Below, one piece after another: positions 10,562-20,266 of a stretch of DNA of 64,000 nt. This DNA comes from Spiroplasma phoeniceum P40 (GTDB lineage: Bacteria > Bacillota_I > Bacilli_A > Mycoplasmatales > Mycoplasmataceae): the NCBI RefSeq assembly GCF_003339775.1, contig NZ_CP031088.1, positions 1,674,001-1,738,000 on the forward strand, written 5' to 3'. Positions within the stretch are counted from its first letter, which is position 1; each line of letters opens with the position of its first letter. The translations under genes and the position numbers were made by a program. Under the pieces are notes generated by a model that was not told where the DNA came from, ran no database searches, and worked only from the letters and a program-made list of their open reading frames with translations.

Positions 10562-10786
10562 ATGAAAAATATAATGATTTTATCTAAACAAGAAAGAATA
10601 AATAAAATAGCAGAAGAATATAATCTAAATCAAGTTGATGGCACTGTTGATGGTGGATCAGTTATTGACCAAATGTTAAAAAGACAAGAAGAAATTAAAT
10701 CTAATCGTTTAGAAGAAATTAAAAAAAATGGTGCTAAAACTGATGAAGATATTATTGAAATTGCTAAAAATTTACAATGACAATAA
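10562..10786 (+). CDS. Small phage head-region protein
   Basis: 74 residues starting MKNIMILSKQERINKIAEE, six bases after the previous stop. It contains a Gly/Ser-rich turn (DGTVDGGSVIDQMLKRQEE) between charged helices and ends IAKNLQWQ, the Trp being TGA. No transmembrane segment. Its stop overlaps the AAGGAGG site of the capsid gene, so the two are probably co-translated. An assembly accessory is likely but unproven. Confidence 0.6.
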
Positions 10787-10799
10787 GGAGGATTAACCT

Positions 10800-12129
10800 A
10801 TGGCAAAAATAGGTGAAAATCAAGTATTGCATTACCTACTCTTTTTCAAATTGGTGGAAATAGTCCAACAGAAAAAGCAATTGGTGATGTTGCAGTTTTA
10901 CAAATTAAAAAAATTTTAGAAGCAGATAGTCAATATATTGACGCAACAGAAATGATGATGATGTCTGCTAAACAAATTTCAATGGCAGGTCCTTTTGAAC
11001 AAGGGCAATATGTATTTCCTGAAAGAATGGTTTGAGGAAATGATTATGATACATCTGATGGTGCTGAACAACAATCAGTAGGAGTACGAAGAGCAGTCGT
11101 TATGATGGATCAAATGCTAACTTTTAAGTATGATGTTCCTTCATTTGATACTGTTCGTTTTATGGAATCACCTGTTGAAGTAAGAAACTAATACAATTGG
11201 AGAATGAATGCGTACTATTACTCGTAATTGATATTCAAATATGAATGCAATTTATTTACAAGGAGTTATTGATAGTTGTATTGCAACTGGTCAATATATT
11301 ATATTACCAATTCCAACAGATGCAGATTCAGCACAACAAACATTTTATAAAATTAATGATATTGCTATTAATTTAGTACAAAAAATAAATGCATTAATGT
11401 TTGGTACTTCAAAAGATGATTTAGTAGTACATGTAGCTATGCCAGCATTTGCTCAATTTACAAAAAGCATATACTAAAATCTTAGACCAAATTGCAGCAG
11501 ATACATTAGCAACTGGTCAATTATGAAGAAAAATGATTGTTGGTGTTGATGTATTTGAAAGTTGATATTTAGGTCGCCAATTTAATAAAGGTAAAGAAAC
11601 TGGAATTAATAAAGACTTAGATTTTAATTTAAACTTTTCACAAACAGTTGGAGCATGAGGATTTATTGGACATAAAGAAGATTGTGCTATGCCACAAGGT
11701 TGAAAAAGTATTCAACAAGTAATTAATCAAAATACAGGTAATCTTCGTTATATGGGGCGTGGAATTTTTTCATTACCAACATTTATGCGACAAATGCATT
11801 GATTATTTGTAACTGGAACTCCAACAAATAATGATATTACTAATGCTCAAAATAAAAAAGGTTATACATTTGAGTTAGCACCTTGAATAAATTTAGTACC
11901 GCCAACACTACCTGCTTTATCAACAGTTATTACAACACCTAATTTAGGTCAAATTACAATGGTTGGTGATACACCAACAACAGCAGAATTAGAAACTGCT
12001 ATTAAGACAAAAAATACTAATTATCAAACTGGAGATGCAACATTCTCTAATATTACATCTACTGGCACATTAGCAACTGGAAATCCAAATAAATATAGTG
12101 GAACAGTTTCTTTAATTTATTCAAAGTAA
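10800..12129 (+). pseudogene. Probable major capsid protein (three frameshifts)
   Basis: Behind a perfect AAGGAGG, MAKIGE is followed after a one-base loss by SSIALPTLFQIGGNSPTEK. It continues with MSMAGPFEQGQYVFPERMVW, ESPVEVR, a second break near 11190, LVVHVAMPAFAQFTK, a third break near 11465, then MIVGVDVFESWYLG and FSLPTFMRQMHWLF. About 440 residues, no membrane segment, position after scaffold-sized proteins and the HK97-type pattern of long mixed alpha/beta sequence suggest the main shell protein. In its own frame it ends at TAA 12127-12129; coding continues in the -1 frame. Confidence 0.6.
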
Positions 12130-12782
12130 GTAGTGCCGTAGATATTCACGATAAAATTAAAAATGTTGATAGTTTAACAAATGATGAAATAATTAAAGGA
12201 ATTATTGTACCTCAAAAAGTATCAAGTGAAGATTTAAGACCGCTTTTAAATGATAAAGTTTTAAAAGCAGTTAAAGCGGTTGATGCAAGTTTAACAGCAG
12301 ATGATTATGATTGATGACCGTTATATTATCAAGGTGAACCATCAAGTTATGATATTACTACAACAGATATTTATGTTGATATTTATATTGCTGGTAAAAA
12401 TAATGCAACTGGTGTATCACAAGTTCAGTATTATAAAGTACAAAAAGTAAATCAAATAAGTATTAAACAATTTAATAAAGATAATATTGGAACTTTAAAA
12501 ACACCTTGATATAGTGATGTTCCTGATTTAACTAAAAAAGCAGATGTAATTACTGAAATGAATACTGGTTTTATTAAAGCAATTCAAAAACTTAATGCTG
12601 GTTTAACAACTTCAGATTATATTGTTAATATTTTAGATTATGATCATTCAATATTTAATGATAGAGATGAGGGTAATTTTAGCAATAATGTTTCGGTACC
12701 ATATAGTTTAATTGGTACAAATTGATTAACTGGTGAAACAACAGGAATGGAAATTACAGTTCCTGCTGCTACTAAAAAATAA
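12130..12782 (+). other. -1 frame extension of the capsid gene with spiralin-like repeats
   Basis: The -1 frame is open for 217 codons with no ribosome site or ATG near its start. It reads LFKVSSAVDIHDKIKNVDS onward to ITVPAATKK. Two internal repeats are visible: VLKAVKAVDASLTADDYD (about 12258-12311) and FIKAIQKLNAGLTTSDYI (about 12569-12622). They resemble, from memory, the VLKAV...TAADF segment of the Spiroplasma surface lipoprotein spiralin, and the following IYVDIYIAGK...VQYYKVQ resembles spiralin's next strands. Access could be by ribosomal slippage at C-AAA-G just before the TAA, or this is another decay frameshift. Confidence 0.5.
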
Positions 12783-12797
12783 AAAGGAGTGAAAATT

Positions 12798-12986
12798 ATG
12801 GCAAATACAATTAAACCAACTTTATTTGGAAATAATCAAATAAAATCAATTAATAATTCAAATCAAGAATGGAGTTTGCAAAAAGTAAATAAATCAATTA
12901 AAGAACAAATGGAATTAACTTTAACAGTTGATAATGGTTCAAATAGTGGTTCTATTTCATCTAAAAAACCAACAAAAATTGACTAG
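12798..12986 (+). CDS. Small phage protein after capsid gene
   Basis: 62 residues: MANTIKPTLFGNNQIKSINN, then a polar C-terminus rich in Ser, Asn and Lys. AAGGAG lies 9 bp upstream. An in-frame GTG at 12789 is too close to the ribosome site to be preferred. No domain recognised. Head decoration or a head-completion factor are guesses from position. Confidence 0.6.
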   Translation: MANTIKPTLFGNNQIKSINNSNQEWSLQKVNKSIKEQMELTLTVDNGSNSGSISSKKPTKID

Positions 12987-13018
12987 GAGGTAGGTAGGAA
13001 ACTACCTTTTATTGTTTA

Positions 13019-13888
13019 ATGTTAAAATTAATTAGATTATTAACTGCTGCTTTACAAGATACTAAAATTGGTGAATTATTAAAAGATGGTTTAAAAAAGT
13101 ATGGCATTATTAAAAAAGAAACTTCTCAATTTAAAAAATTATATAATTGAACAGACCCAAGGAACGTTTTACAATATTTAAAAAAGGCAACAAAACAAGA
13201 AATTAATTCTTTATTAGATAAAATAGAAAAAAGAAGTTTAGAACAAGGGAAAAATTTATTTAATGAGCAATATCAAGATTCAAAAGAATGAGTTAATATT
13301 CAATCTAGTTGAATTAAATATGGTAAGTTTGAAATGACAAATAAAATTACTAATACGGGTAATGCTACGTTTTTATTTCAACCAAAGGTAAAAGTATATG
13401 GACCTTATACTTATCCTTCAATGCCGGCTGATGTTTGATTAGCAATAAAAAATGCTAATGCTAATGCTGGGACTTTATTTTGAAGAATTTGATTAAGAGT
13501 ATGATTACCAAGTATGATTCGTAAACATGTTAAAGAAGGTTTAAAAAATAAAGGTATTTATTATGGCAAAATATCAAAAAACTTTATAAATGCAAAAGAT
13601 ATTAATGATTTAAGAAAATACATTAGAAAACTTGAACAAGGTTTTTATCGTAATATTGGTCATGATAAACGAAGAACTGTTAATCAAATTGGTACTTATA
13701 AGTGAAAACAAAATCAAGCACAACAATTTAGAAAAAAAAGAAGAGAATATTTATCACAATTTTCTAAAATAAATAAACCAATACAATTTGTTAATTTTAC
13801 TAAAAAAACACAAAAAGTATTAAGAAATATTAAAATTGAAGGTAAAAAAATACAAAAAAATATTAAATATGTAAGGAGGGCTACATAA
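13019..13888 (+). CDS. Phage head or head-tail protein of unknown family
   Basis: 289 residues, MLKLIRLLTAALQDTKIGE. It is very basic, with a helical N-terminal third (KKATKQEINSLLDKIEKRS), a central beta-type part (KFEMTNKITNTGNATFLFQP, VKVYGPYTYPSMPADVW) and a Lys/Arg-rich tail (RRTVNQIGTYKWKQNQAQQF). TGA Trp codons are frequent and there is no frameshift. The stop overlaps the next ATG (TAATG), so it is coupled to the connector-like gene. This fits a minor capsid or head-tail joining protein; I cannot name the family. Confidence 0.65.
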
Positions 13889-15234
13889 TGGCAATACAAT
13901 TAAAAGATATTGTTAATAAGTGAATGTATATATCAATTCAAGAATTAAAAGAATCTGGTTTTTGAACAAATGATTTTGAAGATAATAAACAAACTTATAG
14001 TGATGAATGAATTAAAAAAGCAATTAATTTAAGTTCAGTTAAAATTAATGATTGGACTGGTGGTTATATTGGATATGCCGATAATATTAATAATTTAACA
14101 GAAGAACAACAAATTGCTGTTAAATGAGCAACTGCTATTTATACTTTACATTGATTATCAAAAGGAACTGAATATCTTTTACAAGCAACAACTTTTTCAC
14201 AAGGTAGTCAATCATACAATATTGATGTACCACAAGATATGCAATTTGTACCTGATGAAGTACAAAAAATATTAATTAATGCTGGTTTATATGAAAATAT
14301 TCGATTTGCTAATTTAAAAGAAAAAGATAATTCTTGATTTGGTAATGATTGAAGATATGAATTTGATGAAGGAAGTGGATATGCTAGTTATGATTGAGTA
14401 AAAAATAATTATATTTCCAACAATAATATTACTTCAAGTGATAATTCAATTTTAATTAATTTTATAAATAAAATTGATTCTGTTCCTAAAAAATTAGATT
14501 TAAAAGTTAATAATATTTCCGTTAAACTGGATAATAAAAGTATTATATATAATTCTAATAATGAATTATCAGTGCCTTTTGATAATGATACGATTTATTA
14601 TGAAAATAATGTATGAAAAGCAAAACAAGGTGGTGATATACCATCTGATGTTATTAAAGATAGTGATTTAAATAAAGATTATATTGATAAAGAAGATGGA
14701 AAATATATTGTTAAAAAAGCACAAAGTGGTAGTTCAATAACAGTTAATGCCCCATTACATCAAAAAGATGATAGTAGTTTAGAATTATTATTATCAGATG
14801 AATTTGGTGTTAAAAATAATAAATTATCTTTAAATCAAAGTTTTAAAGATACTTTTGAACAAGTAATAAAATGAATATTTGATATAGGTAAAAAAATAAA
14901 ATGAGAAAAAGTAAGTATATCTTATACACCTGATAGTGCTAAGTATATTGATATTCCTGAATTTTCAGAAGAATATCGTTATCAAGTTTGATTATCACCA
15001 ACTAATCGTAAAGGTGCTGAAGGTATGTTATGACTTGAACCACCTTATTTTACAGAAACAAAAGAAAATAAAACTTTATCTAAACATCAAGCAACTTGTT
15101 TTATTGATGATTTCGATAAAACCCCTTATAGTATTGCTTTATATAGTGCTAGTGGTCGGATTTATTTAACTAATGGTTCAGAGGGTTCTAATATACCAAT
15201 TAATAGTGTTCGTATTTTTCGACAAGAGGTGTAA
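13888..15234 (+). CDS. Head-tail connector-like protein with large C-terminal extension
   Basis: 448 residues, intact. Roughly residues 1-160 resemble gp6-type head-tail connectors: helical, KKAINLSSVKINDWTGG, AVKWATAIYTLHWLSKG, VPDEVQKILINAGLYENIRF. The rest is a low-complexity Asn/Ser/Asp region followed by a C-terminal beta-rich domain (KWEKVSISYTPDSAKYIDIP, QVWLSPTNRKGAEGMLWLEP, YSIALYSASGRIYLTNG). That layout looks like a connector fused to a fibre or receptor-binding head. GGAGG lies just upstream inside the previous gene. The fusion interpretation is inference; a single adsorption protein is possible. Confidence 0.6.
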
Positions 15235-15236
15235 AT

Positions 15237-15839
15237 ATGATAGATAAAGAAAATATTATTATTAAAAATGAAAATGGTACTTATTGACAAAGATTAGGTT
15301 TTGAACAAAGAAATCCAAGTCAAAGTTTTAAAGCATGAAAAAATCGTAAGTTTTTAAAATATGATAAATATCCATTTCATATTAAAAAAGCATATATTAT
15401 GCGATATAATGCACTGTCAATTTTATATCATACTCCATTTTTAAGTTTATATGGATTATTTTTTACTAGTTTACATTTTAATTGAATACCAACATTAGAA
15501 CCAATTAAAGAGTTTATGTTTGGTCAACACAATATAACTGATGGTGGTTTTTTTGGATATACTGGGATTATTATATCTTATCCAATATTACATGGTACTG
15601 CTTGATTAACAACAAAAATACCTAAAATACCAGCAATTAAATTACCGATTGGTAAATGTTTAGAGCAAGTTTATAAAATACCAAGTTATATCTTATATTT
15701 AATATTATTTGGTTGATTAATATTTCGTAAATATCTTAAAAAACATAATGTTAATATTTGTCATAATTGTAAAAAAACAATAGAACAAGTTAAAAGTTGA
15801 AATCAATATTGTCTTAAAAAAAGATGAATAAAAGAATAA
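15237..15839 (+). CDS. Phage membrane protein with C-terminal Cys-rich tail
   Basis: 200 residues starting MIDKENIIIKNENG. Three or four hydrophobic segments (NALSILYHTPFLSLYGLFF, FFGYTGIIISYPILHG, SYILYLILFGWLIF) and a short zinc-ribbon-like end (NICHNCKK, then YCLKK). GAGG lies 10 bp upstream, two bases after the previous stop. The last gene of the block before a new promoter, it could act in adsorption, exclusion or lysis. No family recognised. Confidence 0.6.
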
Positions 15840-15846
15840 GATTTGT

Positions 15847-15852
15847 TATAAT
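15847..15852 (+). promoter_or_regulatory. Possible -10 box with downstream GTACGTAC palindrome
   Basis: TATAAT at 15847-15852 followed by the palindrome GTACGTAC at 15860-15867, ahead of the gene at 15907. I see no good -35 box. The palindrome could be an operator. Confidence 0.35.
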
Positions 15853-15906
15853 TAAATTGTACGTACGGCAAAATATATAGATTATAAAATAGAAAGGTGG
15901 CAATTT

Positions 15907-16326
15907 ATGCTTACATCAACAATTGGAATTATTGTAATTGTTGCTTCTGTTGTAGGTGGGGTTGTTGCTAGTTTATTAATTGGTTATATTAGTAAATTAA
16001 TTAAAAATAAAGCAATCTCAGTAAAAGCAGAACGCATTACAGATGATTTTAGAGAAAATGCTGAAGAAAAAATCTTTAATAAAATTGAAGATGCATTTGA
16101 AAATATTGTGTTAGTTATGAATGATATTAAAAATCATTTTGGTGGTGTTGGTACTCAAAATATTGCTCGTGTTGAAGAAGATATTAATGATTTAAAATTA
16201 GCAATTTCTGATTTAGAAAAATATGATAATGAAGAATTAATTGAAGCTACTTTACAACATAAAGCAACAAAACGAGACATTACTCATAAAGCACATAAAG
16301 TCGCAGGACTTAAATTAAAAAAATAA
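15907..16326 (+). CDS. Phage protein with N-terminal membrane segment and coiled coil
   Basis: 139 residues. Residues 1-30 form one hydrophobic helix (TIGIIVIVASVVGGVVASLL). The rest is charged and helical (KIFNKIEDAFENIVLVMND, RVEEDINDLKLAISDLEKY) with a basic end. A GAAAGGTGG site precedes the ATG. It is the last + strand gene, with its own promoter and terminator. Topology fits a holin-like or spanin-like lysis protein or a membrane anchor. Cells without a wall need no endolysin, and none is seen in the window. Confidence 0.65.
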   Translation: MLTSTIGIIVIVASVVGGVVASLLIGYISKLIKNKAISVKAERITDDFRENAEEKIFNKIEDAFENIVLVMNDIKNHFGGVGTQNIARVEEDINDLKLAISDLEKYDNEELIEATLQHKATKRDITHKAHKVAGLKLKK

Positions 16327-16345
16327 CCAATTAAGGTTATTTTTT
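16321..16345. terminator. Convergent terminator between late and early operons
   Basis: AAATAACC, loop AATTAA, GGTTATTTTTT. It lies over the ends of the two converging genes and can serve both strands. Confidence 0.8.
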
Positions 16346-16544
16346 ATTTGTTATTTACAATATAATAATTAATAAAATATTCTACTTTTTCTGAAAAAGT
16401 ATAGTTTTGTGGTAAATTATTTCATATTTTTTCTTGTTCGGTATTTAAGTAAAGATTAACAGTTTTACGAACCATACTAGAATAATATATTTTTCTTCTT
16501 TGATTATATTTTTCTTTTCGTTTTTTATTATATGTTTTCTTCAT
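16344..16544 (-). CDS. Small basic phage protein
   Basis: 66 residues. Residues 1-25 are nearly all Lys, Arg and Tyr (MKKTYNKKRKEKYNQRRK). The rest reads MVRKTVNLYLNTEQEKIWNN and FSEKVEYFINYYIV. The strand-then-two-helices pattern resembles a ribbon-helix-helix DNA-binding protein, which would suit a repressor or nicking accessory. It is the last gene of the early operon, five bases after the resolvase stop. Confidence 0.6.
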
Positions 16545-16548
16545 AATA

Positions 16549-17046
16549 TTACCTCTCATAATTAGCAATTATAATTGCATCGCGGAGATGATTACTTATT
16601 TTTTCATTATTATAAAATCAACCTTTACCATATTGATAAGTTAAATTAGGATCTTTATCATATTTTCATAAACAACTATTATTATATTTACTTAAATTTT
16701 CCATATTTTTAACAACTGATTTAGTATATTTTGGTGATATAAAATTAAAAGTAAATAAAGTATTTTCAATCGCACCCAGTAATCTTAATAAATCATCACG
16801 GTCTTTTGAACCATTAGCATTTGTATATAAGCAATCTTCAATATTTCGTATGTCTGATAAAATTTTACCTTTATTTTTTACATAATAATCTGAATATAAA
16901 TATTCAAGTATAAATCCATCTATAAACTCAAAATGTTCTTTTCAATCTTTATTTTTAAATTCATGCTGTTTAACTAATTTATTATCTTCATAAATAACAA
17001 TACCAGTAGTACCAGTACCTGATGGGTCAATACCTATTTTTATCAT
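16549..17046 (-). CDS. RuvC-like Holliday junction resolvase (RNase H fold)
   Basis: 165 residues. The first strand MIKIGIDPSGTGTTGIVIYE carries the RuvC-type catalytic Asp7, and HLRDAIIIANYE near the C-terminus supplies the final Asp. Phage enzymes of this type cut four-way junctions and branched DNA before packaging. The middle (NIEDCLYTNANGSKDRDDLL) is variable. The ATG overlaps the stop of the ERF gene, giving an annealing-plus-resolution pair typical of phage recombination modules. Confidence 0.75.
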
Positions 17047-17717
17047 TATTTTAAAAACCTTTCTTTAAATTGATAATAAAAATCTTCACTTTGTTTTTTA
17101 ATAATAACTGGTTCTAATTTTGTTGCACTTGTAGTTTCTTTAATAAATTTTTTTGCTTCTTCTTTAATATTTATATCTATTTTTGTATTTGTAATAAAAT
17201 TTTTAATATTATTAAAATGTTCTAAACTCATTGAATTTGGATTATTATTTTCTTTAATAACTTGATTACTATTTTCTTTACTTATTTCAGTACTATCAGG
17301 ATCTAATTCATCTGTTGCTATACCAAAAGTTTTACATAATCAATAACGAGCTCCATAAGTTAAAGCACTACCAATTGCTTTTGCAATATCTGAATTTTGT
17401 GCTGATAAAATAATTCCTAATTCTATTTTTTCACTACCTTTATAAAGTGTTAATAATCCTTTTGAATAATAATTTATTAATTTTCCACCTTTACTACTTT
17501 GTGTTTCTGTAAAACTTGGTTCTCCAACTGCTTGAATAGTATAAGTTATACCTTGTTTACGTAATTGTGGTTTTAAGGTTTGATAGAGGTCACTTTCTGT
17601 AAAATAATTATAATTATTATGGTCATTTCTGGCATTTTTACCAACAAAAAGATTTATATCAGATTGAATTTCTCCAATACTTTCAATTAAGGTTTTTGTT
17701 TTAGTTTCTTGTGGCAT
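17046..17717 (-). CDS. erf: ERF-family single-strand annealing protein
   Basis: 223 residues. The ERF core is clear: RNDHNNYNYFTESDLYQTLK near residue 35, then SAQNSDIAKAIGSALTYGAR with RYWLCKTFGIATDELDPD. Family members anneal complementary single strands and work with SSB and a nuclease in phage recombination and genome circularisation. The C-terminal 75 residues are linker and helical. The start overlaps the nuclease gene upstream and the stop overlaps the resolvase start. All Trp positions in the core are TGA. Confidence 0.9.
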
Positions 17718-18354
17718 TTTCTCACTCCTCTCTTTCTTGTCATATTAAAATGGCTTCTTTAATTTGTTCTAAATCTTGTTTAGTAATATTAACTTTTTCT
17801 TTAATTACTATTTTTAATTTTGGATTTATAATTATCATTAATATTTTTTTATTATCTATACAAAAGTTTTTTTCTAATAAATAATAAAGTTTTAATTGTC
17901 AAATATAGCGTTCAATATCCGCTTTTTCATTAGAACTTGTAATTTTTCAATCACACATTATATATTCATTATCTGTTGTTATACCAATAAAATCAGTTGT
18001 ACCACACATTAAAGGACTATAAAGTGTTTTTTCAGTTTCATAATGTCTAAATTTAATATCTTTAAAAGTTTCTTGATATAGTTTTATAAAATTTTTAAAT
18101 AATTCACGATGTGATTTTATTTCACAATCAATAAATTCAATTAATTCATCATCAAAATTATTTTTTATTCAAACATCAATCATATTATGTATACATATTC
18201 CACGATTTTGTGCTAATTTTAAAATATTATCATCAATTTGCGAATAGTCTTTTGGTAATAAAATATTAACAATTTGACTAACACTAGGAATTAAAATGCT
18301 ATACTTATGTAATTCATCATTATAAATATATAAAGGTTTTAAATCTAATCTCAT
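17701..18354 (-). CDS. PD-(D/E)XK exonuclease-like protein
   Basis: 217 residues with the signature of RecB/lambda-exonuclease-type nucleases: His56 (GICIHNMIDV), Asp121 (CGTTDFIG), Asp135-x-Lys137 (MCDWKIT) and Gln153 (YIWQLKLYYLL). It would resect double-stranded ends to make substrate for the ERF protein. The gene overlaps the ERF start by 17 bp because TGA is read as Trp in its last codons (QEREEWENATRN). It also overlaps the SSB stop, so translation of the module is probably coupled. Confidence 0.8.
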
Positions 18355-18770
18355 AAAATTGCTTCATCATTACCAATATTTTGATTATCATTATTAAATA
18401 ATTCTTTTGTATCAGATGAATTAAATTCTATTTTTTCTTGTGGTTTTTCAGATAAAGTATCTTTTTTTAAATTATTATTAGTTTGTAAAAATTCACAACT
18501 ATAAACTCTTACCATTCATTGTATTTTATTATCTTTATCTTTATAAGATTGTAAAATACCTGTAATTGCAATTTGACTACCTTTTTGACAATATTGTTGT
18601 AATAAATTTGCTTGTTTATTTCAAACTTGACAAGGAATAAAATCAGTTTCTTTTTGGGTTGAATGTGGTCTTGCTACTGCTAATTGAAACATAGCATATT
18701 CTTTCCCATTTTGAGTTTTCTTAATTTCAATATCTTTTGTTGTTCTTCCAATTCCAATAAATTTATTCAT
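18345..18770 (-). CDS. ssb: Phage single-stranded DNA-binding protein
   Basis: 141 residues. The OB-fold core starts MNKFIGIGRTTKDIEIKKTQ, followed by YAMFQLAVARPHSTQKETDF, IPCQVWNKQANLLQQYCQKG and SQIAITGILQSYKDKDN, all typical SSB positions. An acidic, Asn-rich tail ends in DEAILWD, a likely protein-docking tip. GGAGGATGAAT precedes the ATG. In the operon it is followed by nuclease, annealing protein and resolvase. Confidence 0.9.
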
Positions 18771-19018
18771 TATTCATCCTCCTTACTAGGTAATTTGTCA
18801 TATTTAGAATTATCTTTAAGATAAAATGTTATTCCATTATCGCAGCAAATTGAACTATGTTCTCATAAACAAGTTACTTTTTGAAAATCTTCTTTATATA
18901 ATATTTGTTGTTTTAATTCTGTAAGTTCTTCTTTAAGTACATCATTATCACAAAATAAACAATAATCAGAGTTAATTTGATTAACAGGGCATTGACATTT
19001 TTTACAATATTTTGCCAT
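18770..19018 (-). CDS. Small zinc-ribbon protein
   Basis: 82 residues. The N-terminus YCKKCQCPVNQINSDYCLFC has two CxxC pairs about 11 residues apart, a likely zinc site. A coiled-coil stretch and another Cys pair (SSICCDNG) follow. It overlaps both neighbours by one base (TAATG type), so it belongs to the early operon. It may be a DNA-binding or adaptor protein; no family assigned. Confidence 0.65.
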
Positions 19019-19326
19019 TATTCATCCTCCTTAATAACAGTTAATTGGTCTAATTGTTTTTTTGTAATTCTAACACCTCTTAAATTAGCACCTTGTAAAT
19101 CAGCACCTCGTAAACTAGCGCCAGATAAATCAGCACGATATAAATCAGCTTCTATTAAAACAGCATCTCGTAAATCAGCCCAACATAAATCAGCACATTG
19201 TAAATCAGCTTCTAATAAATCAGCACCTCGTAAATCTAATGTTTTACTTTCTAAATATTTACTGATTTGATTTTGTTCAACATCAATTCCTGTTAAATCT
19301 TTAATTAAATCTTGTAATGTTTTCAT
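19018..19326 (-). CDS. Pentapeptide-repeat protein
   Basis: 102 residues. After 35 non-repeat residues (MKTLQDLIKDLTGIDVEQNQ), about twelve A-(D/N)-L-x-x units follow, such as LRGADLLEADLQCADLCWAD and LSGASLRGADLQGANLRGV. The family forms a right-handed beta-helix, and some members mimic DNA and bind gyrase. At about 60 residues of repeat, this helix is short. Presence in a phage early operon could mean interference with host gyrase or a DNA-targeting defence; that is inference. GAGGAATT lies upstream. Confidence 0.85.
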   Translation of the reverse strand: MKTLQDLIKDLTGIDVEQNQISKYLESKTLDLRGADLLEADLQCADLCWADLRDAVLIEADLYRADLSGASLRGADLQGANLRGVRITKKQLDQLTVIKEDE

Positions 19327-19327
19327 T

Positions 19328-19465
19328 TTATAATTCCTCCAAATTCTTTTCTGCAATTAAAGTATCAATATAGTCATAAGCACTTTCTTCTGAATGACAT
19401 TCTTCTAATGCTTCATTAAATAAATCTTCTTTTGTGTAAACTTTGCCATCTTCATCTTTTCACAT
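19328..19465 (-). CDS. Acidic 45-aa early protein
   Basis: MWKDEDGKVYTKEDLFNEAL and a Glu/Asp-rich helix ending AEKNLEEL. The second codon is TGA (Trp). A diverged homologue sits at 22096-22233 in the remnant operon. Conservation between two phage variants shows that it is a real gene. Acidic and small, as for anti-restriction or regulatory peptides, but without direct evidence. Confidence 0.65.
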
Positions 19466-19466
19466 A

Positions 19467-19802
19467 TTATTTATTCTCCTTTAATATAAGTTCTAATAAT
19501 TTAATAGTTTTTTTATGATTTTCAATGCTTTCAGTATATGGTTTACACATATTTAAACTTTTTTTAAGATATCCATTAAGATTTTCAATGCTTTTTTCCC
19601 TATTTTTTATTAATTCATTTATTGATACATAGTCGTCGCTACTTGATATTTCTAACAAGAAATTACCATCATTATCAATAATATTAATAGCGGTATCTTT
19701 ATTTTGTTCTTGTGATGAAATTTTATAGCAGTACTCATCATCTAATTTATTAATAATTTCTTTTTGAAATTCTGATAATTGTAAATTTCTAATTTCTTTC
19801 AT
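19467..19802 (-). CDS. Early protein of unknown function
   Basis: 111 residues: MKEIRNLQLSEFQKEIINKL, a beta-type middle (DTAINIIDNDGNFLLEISSS) and a helical, Lys-rich C-terminus (HKKTIKLLELILKENK). GGAGATAA lies 5 bp upstream. It sits between two small ORFs that are both conserved in the second operon, where this gene is absent. No family recognised. Confidence 0.65.
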   Translation of the reverse strand: MKEIRNLQLSEFQKEIINKLDDEYCYKISSQEQNKDTAINIIDNDGNFLLEISSSDDYVSINELIKNREKSIENLNGYLKKSLNMCKPYTESIENHKKTIKLLELILKENK

Positions 19803-19803
19803 A

Positions 19804-19974
19804 TTATTTATCTCCTTGTCATTTAATATTTTCGTTTTCTAAATCAATAATGGTTGTTAATCATTCATTTTCATTTTCAACACTAGCAGTAAGTTTTGCT
19901 TCTTTTAATGTATAAAACGATTTAGTTAGAACTTCATTTTCAAATTTCATTACTAATAAGTATCTTTTTTCCAT
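19804..19974 (-). CDS. Conserved 56-aa early protein
   Basis: MEKRYLLVMKFENEVLTKSF through NENIKWQGDK, with a beta-beta-alpha look. An almost identical copy lies at 22235-22405, differing mainly at Thr/Asn, Trp/Leu and the last residues. That near-identity between two phage operons supports coding function. Role unknown. Confidence 0.7.
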
Positions 19975-19978
19975 AATT

Positions 19979-20116
19979 TTATTCCTTCCTACTTTTAATC
20001 TTTTTAATTATTTTTTTAGTTTTAATGACTTGGATTATTCCATATATTGTAAAAGGTAATGACACTAAGCATGAAATAATATTTATTATGATTATTATTA
20101 ATGTTCATATACTCAT
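19979..20116 (-). CDS. Small membrane protein
   Basis: 45 residues: MSIWTLIIIIINIISCLVSL forms one long hydrophobic helix followed by TKKIIKKIKSRKE, a basic cytoplasmic tail by the positive-inside rule. GGAGGAATT lies upstream. A single-span phage early membrane protein could act in exclusion or membrane docking; that is inference. Confidence 0.65.
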
Positions 20117-20128
20117 ATTTAATTCCTC

Positions 20129-20257
20129 CTAATTCTTTTTATTTAATGCTCAATGTTCATCAGTAATTTCATTGTGGGTAGGGATATATTTATTTTGTTT
20201 ATCACATTTAAAGCAATAACCTCAATATCTTTTTTTAAGACAATATTTCTTTTTCAT
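20129..20257 (-). CDS. 42-aa Cys-rich basic protein
   Basis: MKKKYCLKKRYWGYCFKCDK then ITDEHWALNKKN. The CxxC plus upstream Cys suggest a tiny zinc-knuckle. A homologue in the remnant operon (22419-22590) keeps YWGYCFKC and DEITDEHWAL. GGAGGTAAAG lies upstream. Function unknown. Confidence 0.65.
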
Positions 20258-20266
20258 CTTTACCTC

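Noticed and set aside
19080-19235. Short spaced repeats that could look like a CRISPR array
   Set aside because: The repeats are 15-bp units in phase with A(D/N)Lxx codons, with no unique spacers and no cas genes.
18977-19270. Plus-strand ORF with repeated Lys-Ser-Ala
   Set aside because: It is the antisense shadow of the pentapeptide-repeat gene; the 15-bp periodicity comes from that gene.
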